From positions 70,305-134,304 of the forward strand of contig NMRA01000030.1 in the NCBI GenBank assembly GCA_002633005.1: a stretch of DNA of 64,000 nucleotides. Direction: 5' to 3'. A program made the position numbers and the translations under genes. Every line of letters starts with the position of its first letter. The stretch's first letter is position 1. The notes below the pieces were generated by a model that saw nothing but the letters and a program-made list of their open reading frames with translations, searched no databases and was not told the DNA's origin. The DNA comes from Phoronis australis (taxonomy: Eukaryota > Phoronida > Phoronidae). Shown in pieces: positions 41,395-54,556 of this stretch.

Positions 41395-42819
41395 CCTCAG
41401 CCCGAGCCGACATATCACTGAATAGTAAAACTTGGGAGGCTTGTTTTGAAGACAGTTCAAGGTCTGCCGGTGCTACCAACAGCAGCGACATCAGTTGATA
41501 TAGAGTAAAGACCAATTATACTGCTATTCAGTTTAAAGTATAGAATTATAAATAAACAAGGTGTTGAAATAAAGCCTGCTTTTTTCTTTGACACTCACTC
41601 ATGTTCCTTTTAGGAAAACCTAGAAACCGTAAAAAATTACATTTTAATTGGGGTTCCAAATTTAGGACAGTGGGCGTATACTTGGGGAGGGAGCATACTT
41701 CAAGATGTTCTTCATACTTTTCTGACAATACGAAATGCACAGTAAAATAAAGTACATTAAAATGCATTCATTTTTGTTTGTTTTGAACAAATTCCGCTAT
41801 AATATAGGCAAAATTTAGCGATCGTCAAGGAAAACCGAAAATTCAAAATGAATGTTGTGCGTAACGGCTACGTCGTCCGGGTGAGTTTGCGTTCCTCTCC
41901 CGTCTTCCAGAAATAGCTTCGCATTAATGCTTACTTTTGATTGATTTTAAATCTCAACTGAAATTATTTTTGTCTCAAAAATTTCCCAATCAGAGAAAAA
42001 GCAGAAGGAAAACACATCATAAGAAAATCGAAGTATCTTTGATGAAAAAGAACCGAACATAGAACTGTGCTTTGAACAAATGCTGCAGTGTTGTTTGGGA
42101 TAAATTTGTATAATTCCGTTCAAGTTAGCGCTTAATCATGCGTTATTGACGCTGAATACGCCACTTTTAATGAAGAGATTTTATTAGACTTTTTAAATTT
42201 CTGGTAGCGATACTGAACGTCACTCTTTATAAACCTAGACACTTTCATGATAAAAATCCATTCACAAGACTGTTCGAAGCGTCATACATGCGCTTGCGTA
42301 TTTCATTTCTGAAGAAACATGCGCATGCGCAACATGAACACGTACGTTGAACGATGTAACTAGTGTGACTCTATGCGTATGCGGATCTGTACAGTTGCCA
42401 CAGTTGCTTCTTAATACAAAAATTGTTCATGTAATGTTATTTGTGTTGAATTAGTCTCACAAAGGAAATGACAAACTTATTAGGAATTAATAGTTTGTTG
42501 CGTACACTATGTAAGTCGCAGGCCATCGATATCTGCAGTTTTGATTAATAATTCGCCTTAACTTGACGAGCAAGTGAATGTAACCAGTCGCAACTGTTTT
42601 GGTTAATATCTGGCGATGACTAGCCCACAATTTAAAGTTTAGCAGACTATGGCTGCAACCAATAGCACTGCTGCAAACTTCTTTGTCTCCATTTTTTACT
42701 TACAGTTATAAACCCGTCTTTCCACGCATGTTTCCGAAGAGCTAGCTGCAATGTCACTGTCTTTATGCTCATCTCAAACCTTATTTAGTGGCCTCCATTC
42801 TAACTCGTATATCAAAAAC

Positions 42820-43220
42820 AGACTTTGTAAAAGTATATACTTTCTGAAAGAAAAAAGACCGGGGAATATAAAAACATATTTTTTATTTTTTATCATCTCG
42901 CAAAATGTAAGGAATTTTTGTAAAAAATAGCAGTCGTATTTGTCTTTGTTACATTACGTAAAAACTAGGCCTTCATATCGAAAATCCTAGTAGAGATTTT
43001 GAGATTAATAAATAAATCTTGAGTTTGGAAAGTTTCAGCGAAATCCACCCAGTCGTTTTCGAGAGCTTGTATTCCTAAGTTCAAATCAAGTCGATTTGCC
43101 GAAGCCAAGAAAAAGCCGAAGAAGTTGGGACACGCGAAAGTCTTAAGGTTTACGGTTAATTATTCGGTGAAAACCTATTTTCGGTCAATACATGCCTTAA
43201 CTATGTTCGCTATTTCAGTC
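42820..43220. repeat. Dispersed repeat family E, copy 3
   Basis: Colinear with 47690-48080: TTTCTGAA-AAAGA, AGACCGGG-TATAAAAA, GCAAAA-GTAAGG, AACTAGGC and CCGTTTTCGAGA-like blocks in order. Its tail (GCCAAGAAAAAG through CGGTGAAAAC and GGTCAAT) recurs alone at 50740-50830. Confidence 0.6.
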
Positions 43221-44300
43221 TTCACTGGCAATGACAAATGAATTTGCAGTGCATAATTAAATTAATTATCGCAAAACGTTAATTTTGTTGCCCTTTCCAG
43301 TCCCACAGGCGGGATCAACTGTTGACCTACTTCAAAGTAGGTCAACGGCTAATTGTTATATACACCATTCGCCAAGTACGACATGGTTACTAGAAATCGA
43401 GTCGGGAGTTAAAGCACGACGTCGTGAGTATGAGATTGAAACAGCGAAATGTCAATTTACTTATTGAATTAAGGAATTTGAGTGAAGATTTACCTCTTTT
43501 CACAACTTGCAGTGTTCGTGAACATATTGAAAGCCACTGACGCGTGAGGCTACTCGTTCTCAACAATCGTATGCATGCAGACGCACAACTCGACACTTCA
43601 GGGTCAAAACTAAGTTTTGCCTTCGTTTTCCCCGGCATCGTTCTATCATTTGTACACCTCGTTGACTCAGTATTAAGGCAGCTCGGTCAATGAAAGGAAT
43701 GAGGGGTACACATATACATGTAGAGATGCTCTGTGCCTGGCGTGAGAACAGATTCGATTTGAGTGACAGCCTTGTAACCTTTGACCTCGAATAAGTAGTA
43801 AACGAATTTCCACGCGGTTCCAAGGTGGTTCTGCTTAATCTTTTTTCTCGCCACCGGTATATATTTCGTATTTAAAGTTCCCCGAGATTGAAGATAAGGT
43901 ATTTTGTTAGACACAAGTGAAACATTGTAAAAATGGCTGATTTTTGTGAATAAGGTTTGAGATATCCTTAAACTAGCACGGTGGTAAATATGGTAACTGA
44001 ACGATCGTTCAGGATTTTGGAGTTATAGCATTGTTTCTGTACTTATTTTCAACCAGTAGTGTACTATGCCCTAGCGGTCTAACCACATTATACACGATGT
44101 TTTCGCAATTCTCGCAATTTGTGTAATTTTGTCAATTACACTATTTGCGCCTCAAGAGGGCGGGAAATGATCGGGTGACAAACCAGAAGGTCGTTTACCC
44201 TAAGCTCATCAACCTTTACGTAAAGTGAGGAAGGATTGCAGTCAAATGAGAAAACAACTCAATCCGTTTTGGAAAATGATTGACTGAACTCAGTAAACAG
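43221..44300. other. Non-coding stretch
   Basis: No feature recognised. A TTACGTAA lies at 44216. Confidence 0.4.
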
Positions 44301-44303
44301 GGG

Positions 44304-44361
44304 TCTACGCGTTTTACATACTCTCAAAACAGATGTCTACGCGTTTTACATACTCTCAAAA
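44304..44361. repeat. 32-bp direct duplication
   Basis: TCTACGCGTTTTACATACTC followed by TCAAAA occurs at 44304-44329 and 44336-44361, with a third partial ATACTCTCAAAA after it. Confidence 0.8.
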
Positions 44362-44880
44362 GATACTCTCAAAACCGAAATGAAGCGGATATAATCGCGC
44401 ACAACAAAAAGTTGACAATTCCTTTCGTCAGTTTGTTTTTCAGTTTGACTTCATAATATTTCGAGAACTGCGTGACAGGAAGTCAAATTAAATTTAAACA
44501 CCCGTACAAGTGCGCCCGGAGATTTTCAATCCCAGTCTCGTTAAATGAATATTTGCCTTTTTCTTGAGTAATAATGATGAAAACACGTAATAAAACTAAA
44601 TTGACTGCGATTCAGCTGGTTTCTTAGTGCTTATTTGAATACAAGATTTTATAAGTACAACAGTATGCATATGGTCTATAAAGCGAAAAAATACATTGAA
44701 TGAAATAACTTTAGTAACAGGTTGCAATGAAACTGAACGTAAATTTACATATATATTGAAAGAAAAAATATTTTTACTGAAAACGTCAAAAATTTCGTTG
44801 TTGTTGTCAAGGGTCTGCGCGAGTTCAGCTCTCTCTTTCACAAGACAAAGAAATAATGCGTTGGTGCAGTGTGCATTGGC

Positions 44881-44922
44881 ATATGGGCGGCGCAATATAG
44901 GGTGCGGGGGGGCTATAGGTGC
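44881..44922. mobile_element. Family D hairpin repeat, half copy
   Basis: ATATGGGCGGCGCAATATAG, then a G-run and GGCTATAG. It matches the left half of the family D units at 28047 and 54557; the right arm is absent. Confidence 0.5.
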
Positions 44923-46722
44923 AACATTGGGAGTGAATGTGATGGAACTTTTGAAAGTTGTGGAAAAATCCAGATCCAAGCTTGTCGACTTGGATCTCTC
45001 CTTGAATGTTTGGTTACAAGGGTTGGTGTATTGAGTGGTTACTCAGTCTGAGGTGTCTCCTAATTTCCTTCGTGACACTTGTGATTGGTCGCGCTATCTT
45101 TATCCTTTAAGGTAAATTATTCAAGAAAGTTATTGCAGCTAATGAGACACGAAACTCTAACTATTCGTTTGACTTTGGAAATAGAAAGGTAATAGGACAC
45201 TTGGTTGGCTTTGCCGGTTCCGCCAGGTCAACTGATTAAGAAAGCTCATTGGTTCTCGATGTCAACTTCCGCTATTCGACTTGCAAACCAGTCAGATATC
45301 TCAGCCACTTGACCCGGGAAAAACGGCGAAATCAATCAAGTGACAAGTAGCCGGATTTTCTGTATTCTTGCGCAGGTCGTAGCTGATGTTTTCAAGAAGT
45401 TTATCCCACCTGTAAACAATCCAAAAAAGTGTTCGTTTCGGCCCTTGCACAGATTGTGTCCCTTTAAGTCCCATGCAGGTTCATGTTTGAATGCCTATGT
45501 GTTTGTTCCTGTTTTGGAGTTTACGAGAGTTAGCCGTCCCTAACTATGCAAAACCAATGAACTGATTACTTCATTGGAACGATTCACCGCTTTTATTCCG
45601 CCGTCGACTTAATATGCGAGTCCGTCATGATCGCAGCGTGAGTCTTTTTTAAAGGCTTATTTTTATAAAAACAATATTAAATATCAAATTTATAAAAATC
45701 GACCAAAAGATGTAGAAAATCCACTTTAGATTAAATAAAATATGCCGAATTCTCCAAAGTCGTTATTCTCTTTTAAAGTTAAATCAATGAATATTTTTAT
45801 GCTTGAATAGATGTGAAATTTCATGATAACGATTTTTGCATCGGTTTATTACGACGGCCGTTAGTTAATCCAAGTTATAGAATAAGTAAAAATTGGCATT
45901 ACGTATTGCCATTTTACAAGCCGGTAAAAGCGTTGCCATTTCGACAAACAAAATTTATTGTAAGGCAAAATTATAAAATTCAATAATGCTGAGAAAACAG
46001 ACAGTGAAGTATATGGGGCCAATCATTCAGTGAGACAGTGGAATAAATGGGGCCAGGTTCAAGAAAAGTGATTGAAGTCTTGAGTCACTTAAGAGCCAGA
46101 AATTTGGTCTTATACTCCATATAACTATTTTTGTAACATAACTTAAACTCTCTTGATCAAACAAATAACGTAACCGAGAATATGCACATAACTGGAATTT
46201 ACTTACTGAGAAAATGTGTACAAATTATTTCCAGGTTAGTCAACTCACTTGACAATGCAGTCAAGAAGTTGATTGTGTTATTGGCCTGTATGAAGTCGTC
46301 TGCGCTCTGGAAGTTGGAACGAGGTTATATTGTAATCATTTTATAGACTTTTTATCCATTTCATGAAGCGCCCGCGGGCGTTGCGCTCATCTTGGGTATC
46401 AAATCGTGCTAACGAAAATGGTCTTAAGACGGGTCCCGAAATTTATTCAGCCTCTGAAAAAAGACTGCCCGGCACGATATAGTCGTTACAAGCCCACGTA
46501 CCTGCATGTGAAGCGATGCCCCCATGCGAACCATACGTGTTTGCGTCACATGTTATGATGCCATCATATTTTATGCCGTATACCTTTGAAGCCACCAGAT
46601 TATGCCGTGTTACGTAATCTTAGTTAATATCATGTTTAATAAAAGTAGTCTTCGTGTCACTTTGATCTCTGTGCTCAATTACTGCGTTCACTTGTTGAAT
46701 TTGCCGTATTCGCATCTGAATC

Positions 46723-46763
46723 ACGTGTCACCGTAAAAGTGTCACGTGTCACTGTAAAAGTAT
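46723..46763. repeat. Two tandem 21-bp units with CACGTG
   Basis: TCACGTGTCAC(C/T)GTAAAAG is repeated twice in direct orientation. Each unit holds a CACGTG E-box. The minus strand reads TFTVTRD twice as a result. Confidence 0.75.
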
Positions 46764-47689
46764 ACCCTCTGTGAATTTGAAACTGTAGCCATGGTTCTTG
46801 GTTTTTCCTCAAACAAACACATTTTTCGAAATCAATCCTCTCCTGTATTGCAATAACACGCACCCTTGCTCGATTTTCACTGTCCTGCAACCATAGCGAT
46901 CGAATCTCAAAGTGTTGCTGTGAACCAATTCGCCGGCCGCAAAACGGCCTTCAGTGCTAAATTAATTTTGATAATTTTAATTTTTAGACGAAATATATTA
47001 ATCTGAAAAAATAATATAAGCACTATTCATGATTGTCTAAGAATAACAAACGCTATGATTAATCGAAAGCTTAAATTAATTAGCCAAAAGGTGGCGCTAA
47101 ACGGCGAGAAGTGTAGTAAACTGTAATTTATTAGCAGAATATCTGCAACGGGAACTTTTCTAGTGTCAGGAGCTTGGTACAGTAATTTGTTTAATTTCTT
47201 GATCTCATGAATTTTACCCATCCAAGGTTTGCGGGTAATTAAGCCAATGCTCGTCCCTGGGAGAAGCCCTTGCTCCTCCGGACTCCAGTAATAACTTTCA
47301 CAAACGCATTTATTGGCGTAATTCAAACTTTTCCAGGCACTCTTAATCTAATTTACAATTAAACTGTACTATTTGATCATATATCAAGTAATCTTTAGTC
47401 GCTTAGTATTCATGCCAGTCACAACAATGGAAATTTATTTACTAAATTCTAGTTATGTTCAGATTTCATGATTTTATGCATCCACTTTATTAAATTTGCC
47501 TGTTGCTACCATCGGCAATAATGGCTGATATTTTTCTTCGTCCGGAGTCTTCGTGTTCGCCGCAAACTGAGGCGTACTTGGTTTTCCCCAGTCAAAATAA
47601 TATTTATTTCCAGTGTTACTGATTTTCTAACAGTCTGAGTATCCTTCGTGTGCAGTTGTTTTACTTAAGGACCTTAATTACCAGAAAAA

Positions 47690-48080
47690 ACTAGGCTGCG
47701 TCTACTAATAAAATTACATATTTTCTGAATAAAGAAAGACCGGGATTATAAAAATACGCTTTACACTTACGTGCTATTGTTGTTATATCGTGGCCACCCT
47801 ATTTAAGTCAGAATTTCATTTTAGTAAAATCTTTTAATAAAAACTTGCCGATATCTCTCAAAAACGTTGTGATGTGTTTTCGATAAATGGTTTAGTTAAC
47901 TTGCAAAACGTAAGGCATTTTTATAAAAAAGCGTTTGCATCAGTTTATGGCACTCATTGTAAACTAGGCGTTTTAAAAACAGAACAGTGTTTTAAGATTG
48001 ATGAAGAACAATTAAAATTGGAAGGTATCGGTGACATCCACAAAGCCGTTTTCGAGAACTCGTGTTCTTAACTTAAATTA
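47690..48080. repeat. Dispersed repeat family E, copy 4
   Basis: Colinear partner of 42820-43220 and, through ATCTCTCAAAAACGTTGTGA, of 22820-23260. The ORF at 47874-48071 lies inside it and is not a gene. Confidence 0.6.
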
Positions 48081-48357
48081 GCTTCAATGATTATGGAGGC
48101 AAATCCGGGAATGGCATCGGTCCCTTTCTCATTGCTTCCGACTACCTTTTTTCCCTCAACCCCTGCCACTCCTCTACCAGGTTCACGGCCCCCACGCGGG
48201 TTGTGGCGGTGGACAGGATTGTTCATCCATGAACAACCCTGCCCATGTGGCACATACTGAGTCACAACACCACGTTCCTTACAATATCTCTTTTTATTAC
48301 TCCGGCTGGTCTGCTCACTCAGCTTGTCCGGAACCCTGCTTTGCAGGTTGTTATAGC

Positions 48358-48612
48358 CCAGTTGGCTGTTTGGTGTACCCACTTGGTACTTTATATGACA
48401 TTTGCCCATTTGGCAGTTTGTACCCACTTGGTACTTGTTATTGAATTTGCCGTTTTGCTCGACCCAGTTGGTAGGCAATCGGCCAATACCCATTTGGTAT
48501 TATGTACCCATTTGGTACTATGCTAACCTGTGCCACGTAGCATCCGATACTCAATTGTACTTTGGGTATCGGAATGTGTGTGTTATCTCTTGTAATTAAG
48601 GAACCCATCTGG
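48358..48612. repeat. Cluster of eight CCCANNTGG motifs
   Basis: CCCA(G/C/T)TTGG occurs at 48358, 48378, 48405, 48423, 48463, 48489 and 48507, and CCCATCTGG at 48604, most within TACCCANTTGGTA. The spacing is irregular, so this is not a simple tandem repeat. The overlapping minus-strand ORF (48068-48493, with KYQVGT twice) follows from the motif repetition. Confidence 0.75.
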
Positions 48613-49790
48613 TTCCTTCTGTGAAATATTTATTTGTAGAGCTGTGACCCTGAAATTCCCAATACAACTTAAAATATACATTATTCTTGTTGTTTTATTT
48701 GTCCCCAATAAGTTGATTTGCCGAAGCATAGAACTCTAGCCCTGGAATGTCAACTCATGCACGTGACCAATGATGTATTCTTATATTAGAGCTGGCGACC
48801 CCGAGACTAACCGCGAGAGCTTGCACTGAGAATTTCCGACATGTTGATCGACTGAGTTTTGCTTCATATTTATTTTGTTATTATTGTTCATCAAGCGAGA
48901 CTCTTGAGGTACGATTCCATGCAATCAGCGATTTCTCGGCAAAATTAGTCAACAGCGACAATTACACTACTCATTCGGCCTGTGGCCCTGGGTGGATACC
49001 GGGAGTAGTTTGATATCTTTTCAGCTCCAGTGGTAGAACCACTTTCGACAATCTATCATACTACATGCCGAGAATTTTTGAACAAGACATTAATGGTGTT
49101 AAAATTATATTACAGTATTTTACGGAAAGATGTTACATTTGGTCTAAATGAAAGTTTAGGCCCTAAAAACAGGTGCGTTTACGTAAGTTTCGAAAAATTA
49201 CTCACAGTGGCTAAGGTTAGTGTGTGCGTACGTGCGTGCGTTTATTATTACTGTTTTCAATTGTTTCTATAATAATTCATTTGTGCAATGTGTAACTGTT
49301 GTCCAGATGCCGTATTTTGTTAATTCGATTTCTGGGAAGTAGGCCTACTGTTATCTGTAGTATTTACCTATATACGTGAAATAAAATTTTGAAAAATGAA
49401 AAGGACACAATCCTGACAACTTACAGTGTATTTGCCCATTGTCCCGCTCTTGGCAGACTATCCCACCTTTTTATTTTTACTCCCATCCCACTACACCATC
49501 TAAATGTCATGCTTTTTGACATGCGGTCTAATTGTCGTATTATCATATACTATTGTAATTTTCTCGCTCGACAAAAAAGAAAAACGGGACGTTTGATGGG
49601 TTTTTGCGGCACCCGCAATTTCACATTCAACTTTAAAAAACAACACCAAAAAACCGCTGTCGGGCATTTTTGGGTGTTACATCTCCCGTTCGACAAACAT
49701 CGCTGTCGGTACGTTTGTGTTGCAGCGAACACTTCGCTCTTACGTTTTACCTTGGACCCAGACTCCCCGCTTTTTATCCTGAAATACTGC
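48613..49790. other. Non-coding stretch
   Basis: Nothing recognised besides a TTACGTAA at 49179. The 145-codon ORF at 49389-49826 has no domain and overlaps another open frame on the opposite strand. Confidence 0.35.
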
Positions 49791-49849
49791 TTTTTCAATC
49801 CAGTTGTTCCGTTTTATCGTCCTTGAATGTTGAGCGTGGCAGTCACGCA

Positions 49850-50070
49850 ACTGGTGTTCAAAATAACGTTGTCTCTTTTAATGACTATTGTCATTTTCCA
49901 GGGTCCATATTCTTTAGTAACATAACAATCGTAAAAATGTGTTCCAATGTTTCTTGTTCACGGTAACACACAATACATGTATCAGGATCACTAACTTTTA
50001 CTTCCTGAAGAAAATGGTTCTTTTCTAAACTTTTACGGAAAGTCCTACCCTGCAAATGTTTGCCCTATTT
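49850..50070 (-). pseudogene. Decayed LINE ORF2 C-terminus
   Basis: On the minus strand the sequence reads GRTFRKSLEKNHFLQEV, then DPDTCIVCYREQETLEHIF, then after one frame change DCYVTKEYGPWK. The C-x-x-C, E-T-x-E-H-x-F, C pattern is the Cys/His finger that ends many LINE ORF2 proteins. Stops appear further upstream (to about 50460), so it is an old, dead copy with no visible boundaries. Confidence 0.6.
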
Positions 50071-50734
50071 TTAGCTATCAGAAAACTTTTATCTGCAAAT
50101 TTCGGATAGATACTTGGAGTTATTTATTGCATTTTCAATAAATGTCATTGCATTTTGAATATTTACTGAAGAATGTAATTGTATCAAACGGCACCAAAGG
50201 TCAAAATAACTTTAATACAAAAGATGTATAATTTTGGATGAATGACTGACTAAATTATCCACAGCAAGTGTGAAGGATTCATATTTTAAAACAAACACTC
50301 TTTATAGGGTAGAAATCTTTTGAAAATGTTTCCCTAATGGCTTAACTGGTCATTTATAAAACCTATCTGGTTTATTTCCATATATACTATTAGGCTGCAT
50401 GCTGTTATTTTTCGCATTTTGGTAGCACTCTTGGTTTTTAGAATTAAAAAATATTTTTAAACCTGTCAGGTATGCGAAACGATAATTACTTATGAATTAA
50501 ATTACGTAACTTTTGATTCTAATGTATAATCATCAAGAACTGACAAAGGACTTTCTAGTGATATGGATCTCATGCAATTCGGCTGAAAAACGGCGGAGTT
50601 GCGAAAAGTTTATATGACAGAAAATTCCATAGCAAGTACACACACCGGAACAAACGAATGCAAACAATTCTCACGCGTTCTCTGCGCAACCTCAGCGGCC
50701 GCGAGATCAGAACTGGCATTCCAGGGCTAGAGTT

Positions 50735-50830
50735 CTATGGTGGTAGCCAAGAAAAAGTCGTAATTTCAAAGTTCGATTAATTAGTCGGTGAAAACTTGTT
50801 TTTGGTCAATATAACCTATACATGCCGTTC
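50735..50830. repeat. Family E tail fragment
   Basis: GCCAAGAAAAAG, CGGTGAAAAC and GGTCAATA blocks match the end of the 42820-43220 copy. Confidence 0.5.
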
Positions 50831-52930
50831 TTGTTCTTTATTTCAATAATAACTTGAATTAACAGGGAGTAATTAACATAATTATCCCAAAAACGTTTTA
50901 TTTTTTTAAGTCGGTGACAGATTTTTGATGTCCCAAGAGGGCGTTGCGAAGGAAAGCAAGAGACGGACCGTAAAATCCGATAGGTTCGTCGACTGAGCAT
51001 GCGCACACTAGCTAAAATCTGAAAATTGCTTCAGGGAGCATGCGTGTTCTAAGGGTTATTGACGGTAGTGACAAGAATTTTGTATAATGATCTGGCCTTT
51101 TTATGTGAAACAATTAGGAGAGCTTTCACTCGCTATAAAGTACCTTGCATGGTAACGACGTTGCTATTAAAGCGCTGTCAGAATTTTCTTTGAAGCCCGG
51201 GTGTTTCGTCAAAAAATGCTTTGTGCTAACGAGCCGAACGCAAGATTTTTCAGTGTGCGCAGTGCTTGTCTCGGGACTTTCTGCCCGCACATGCAAACTC
51301 CGGACGTTGAAGGTGAAGGGGGGAGGGAAGATTCACTCACCTCCATCATAGTATTATAAACGGAAGACACTAGTTAGCTGACCATGAGCTTTTGGCAGAA
51401 ACAAACATCTTAACAAGTCTTGCAGTAAATGTTGTTGATTTACCCTGCTCTAGTCTGAACACAAGAGGCTAAGGACGGATTGCATAAACGGTTTGAGTGT
51501 ACTCTGGATGCAATGACGTCACTCTTGCATACAACATTGTCCTAAATTCTACAGAACGTATCTATCGTCATGAAACCACAAGGGACCTGTTGCATAAAAT
51601 TATAGCAAAAAAGAGGTCGCATTATCGGACGTCAGGTTTCTAGGGTTAAATAATGTACTTGACATAGTGTAACAATCTAATTATCCACAGGATCAGATTT
51701 GAAGTTTTATATCAGCCAGTCCTGACTGATCTAATGGCTTTACGACCCGCACTCCAACTTCCTGTGTTACCTCGCCGTTTGTTTTATATTGATGGCACGC
51801 AGTTCTATAACAGTGGACAGCTAGCAAAGTACTACTTGTCACTTCGCACGATTCGTGCCCATACGTTATAGAACTCCGATTACATTCAATGTGCAAATAC
51901 ATATACATATACATATACACACACGATATTTGTAAAACCAAACATGAGAATAAGGATTCAACTTTTTGTTACAATCGATGAATCACGTGTTACAGCACGT
52001 GGGAAAAGGCAGTGCGCTATCATAACTTCCTCCATGACTTGATCACAACTGGATTTTAATGCAAAACCAATTTAGACACACGTTATCATTCAACATAATT
52101 TTATTTTCTTAAAATAAATAGAATTTAAATGTTTTTAAATTTGATTTCTGAAATAATATTCTGAACCATCCGGGCAAGTCTAACTAGTAATTATTTTTGA
52201 TTGCCGGGTTATTTGAAATTTGCAAGACGTATCTAACGATGTGCTTTAAACTAATTTCAAGTTTCAATAACCACGTACCTGTGTAATATAAGTAATGGCT
52301 GATAGCCAATAAATCGAGGGTAACACAGGGAATGCCATCTTAGCCTACCTGTTTCAGTACGTTCTGTTTTAGCCACATCCTGACGACCGCCGTGTGACTT
52401 GAGAAAGGTTATAGGGTAGGCAGGTATTGGAATAATGCTGTCAGACTACAAAGATTTATGGTGAATATCAATGACTCATTTTTTAAATTGGTAAAGTTAG
52501 ATTCCGCTTCAGCGCCCCAATTTCACCTTTCGAAGCAGACGATCTAATCATGATGCACTCCGCGGAGTTCACATTGAGGTCATTTGCTTTTGATTGACAA
52601 TGTCTCAGATTTTCTAGGGACCCGATTAAGTTTTTCGACGATTGTTGTCAGCGAATGTAAGAGCAAATGGCTTTGGAGTTTATTGGTACCGTGTTCAAAT
52701 ATCGTGATTTGTTTCGATGTGTTACCGCCGCATACGCCAAACTCGGGTCCTGCAACTTTAACTAAATTTTACTTTGTCGTAAAATGTCCCAAACACAGGC
52801 ATATGCGCCTGGGTTCCATATTTAGATGCAACTCCACAGTTAGATGCATGTACGGTAATATTTCATTTCCAAGAGCTAATGAATTTTCATTTATTACACA
52901 TTAACTACTAACAGTGTGTTTGTAACGTCT
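50831..52930. other. Non-coding stretch
   Basis: Contains a TGACGTCA at 51514 and an (ACATAT)n/(AC)n microsatellite at about 51895-51923. No exon recognised. Confidence 0.4.
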
Positions 52931-52939
52931 CCTCCGTAG

Positions 52940-53020
52940 CGTTCTCCTGCACCTTTTTCGGGATTACGCCACTGATCCTGTGGAACCACAATATGCACCA
53001 CCATTTTATGATATGTACAG
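52940..53020 (+). CDS. Possible orphan exon, 81 nt
   Basis: Between a CCTCCGTAG acceptor and a CAGGTAAAT donor, one frame reads VLLHLFRDYATDPVEPQYA then PPFYDMY, with phase 1 start and phase 2 end. The composition is protein-like, but I do not recognise it and found no partner exon on either side. It may be an unsampled exon of a longer gene, a pseudo-exon or chance. Confidence 0.22.
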
Positions 53021-54556
53021 GTAAATTTCAAGCGCACTGAGTTACATTAAATGCATGTTGGAGGAGTAATTCCTGGCGAGGCAACATTTATCTTCTATTT
53101 GCGTAAGCATTTTTAAATGCTTAAAAGACCTGACACATTTAAATTGATGGCAGTAAGAAAGTAGACCCTTTGGAGTTCAATTATCTATATTCTTGAATGA
53201 CGTCGTAACGTGAGGAAATCGCAGACACTGCTGAAAAGTTAGTGAGCCGTTTCATATCAGTAGCATTCAATGTGCGTGTCAGTTCCCTTTGCTTGTAGAA
53301 ATATTATATGGTAAGGAAGTGTGCAAGACAAGTGTGCTCTCAGAAAATGAAAGAAACGTGGATCAATTAGCTATAAGCTAAATGATGGTATCAAAATCAC
53401 CGGGGTATGCATGACTACTTTTGTTTTCATTCCTGCGTAAATAATTTTGATTATTTTGATCTAAAAGCGAGTTTTGCTTACATCATTTGTCATGTGGTTC
53501 TGAGATATGTATGTCATTGATTGCCCGTCACGTAACAGGAACTACTTTACAAATATTCCATTTCCAGCATGGCCAATGGCTAGGCGGTAAACTATCGTTG
53601 ACCCTGATCCATCGCCTTAAAACGTTGCACATACACGGACAAAAGAAGCAGTGCTGCAAAATATTTATCTTCAGTCGACAACAACCTGACATGATCCGGA
53701 AGCTGGTTATTCTAAAGTGACCTCATAGCACGGGACACACGACCTTCTTTGCGTGACCTTCAATAAACATCTTGCTGGATAGTTTGCTGATAATGACTCA
53801 CTCTTTTATCGCCCATGTTTACATAACTAAATCAGTAAAACTTCAAGCGCTTTGAGAATTTTCGTTTCCAACCAACTATTCAATTTTTAGTTGAAAATAA
53901 TTCGTACATTCAGACGCTACTTTAGTTTTTTGCATCTCTGTACTGTCCATGCCTGGCCGACATTCAAAGAACGCTCGACACAAGGTTTTGTTGGTTTACC
54001 TTAGTCTGAGGTCAAACAGTCATGATCCCTGTGACCGGAGGCCGCACCGACTTAGCACCGTATACGAACAGAGTTTCCTAATATTGACTGTTTGGAGATT
54101 AGTTTATTTTTAATTTAATTGCTCGCTTTCACCTTATGGCAAAGCGCGATTTGCGTTTTGGATAAAATGTCAAAACTCAGCTTACATCAAGGCGACGACG
54201 ACGACGACGACTATAAACTGGTTCTCTTGCACCTGTTACTCGATTCCATGTGGCGCTTTCAACTGGTCAAATTTTGTTATTTATTGGCTTTGAAATAACA
54301 TATTGTTGAAACGATTTCTACAACATGTGCCAATAATTTTAAACTGACAATTTTTAATAATTACTCGACGATGAGGTAGCTGGTCTATTTACTGACGGAC
54401 GCTTTGGTGTTCCATTGAGTGATGCGAACAACTAGACATCCACAGGGGCTGTTGGACACTAAGTAGTTGGGAAAATCTGTGCATTCGAAAATGCAGAATA
54501 TTTGAACATGCAAGTACGTGCGTGTAAGAGAAACCTTTTGTTCATTAGTATAACCA
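53021..54556. other. Non-coding stretch
   Basis: Holds a short (GAC)n microsatellite at about 54191-54211. No gene recognised. Confidence 0.4.

Noticed and set aside
48068-48493. 141-codon minus-strand ORF with repeated KYQVGT
   Set aside because: Repetition follows from the CCCANTTGG motif cluster; no recognisable domain.
49389-49826. 145-codon plus-strand ORF
   Set aside because: No domain, and the opposite strand is open over the same region.
53487-53720. Second orphan exon near 53570
   Set aside because: The only acceptor-bounded frame meets a stop within a few codons.
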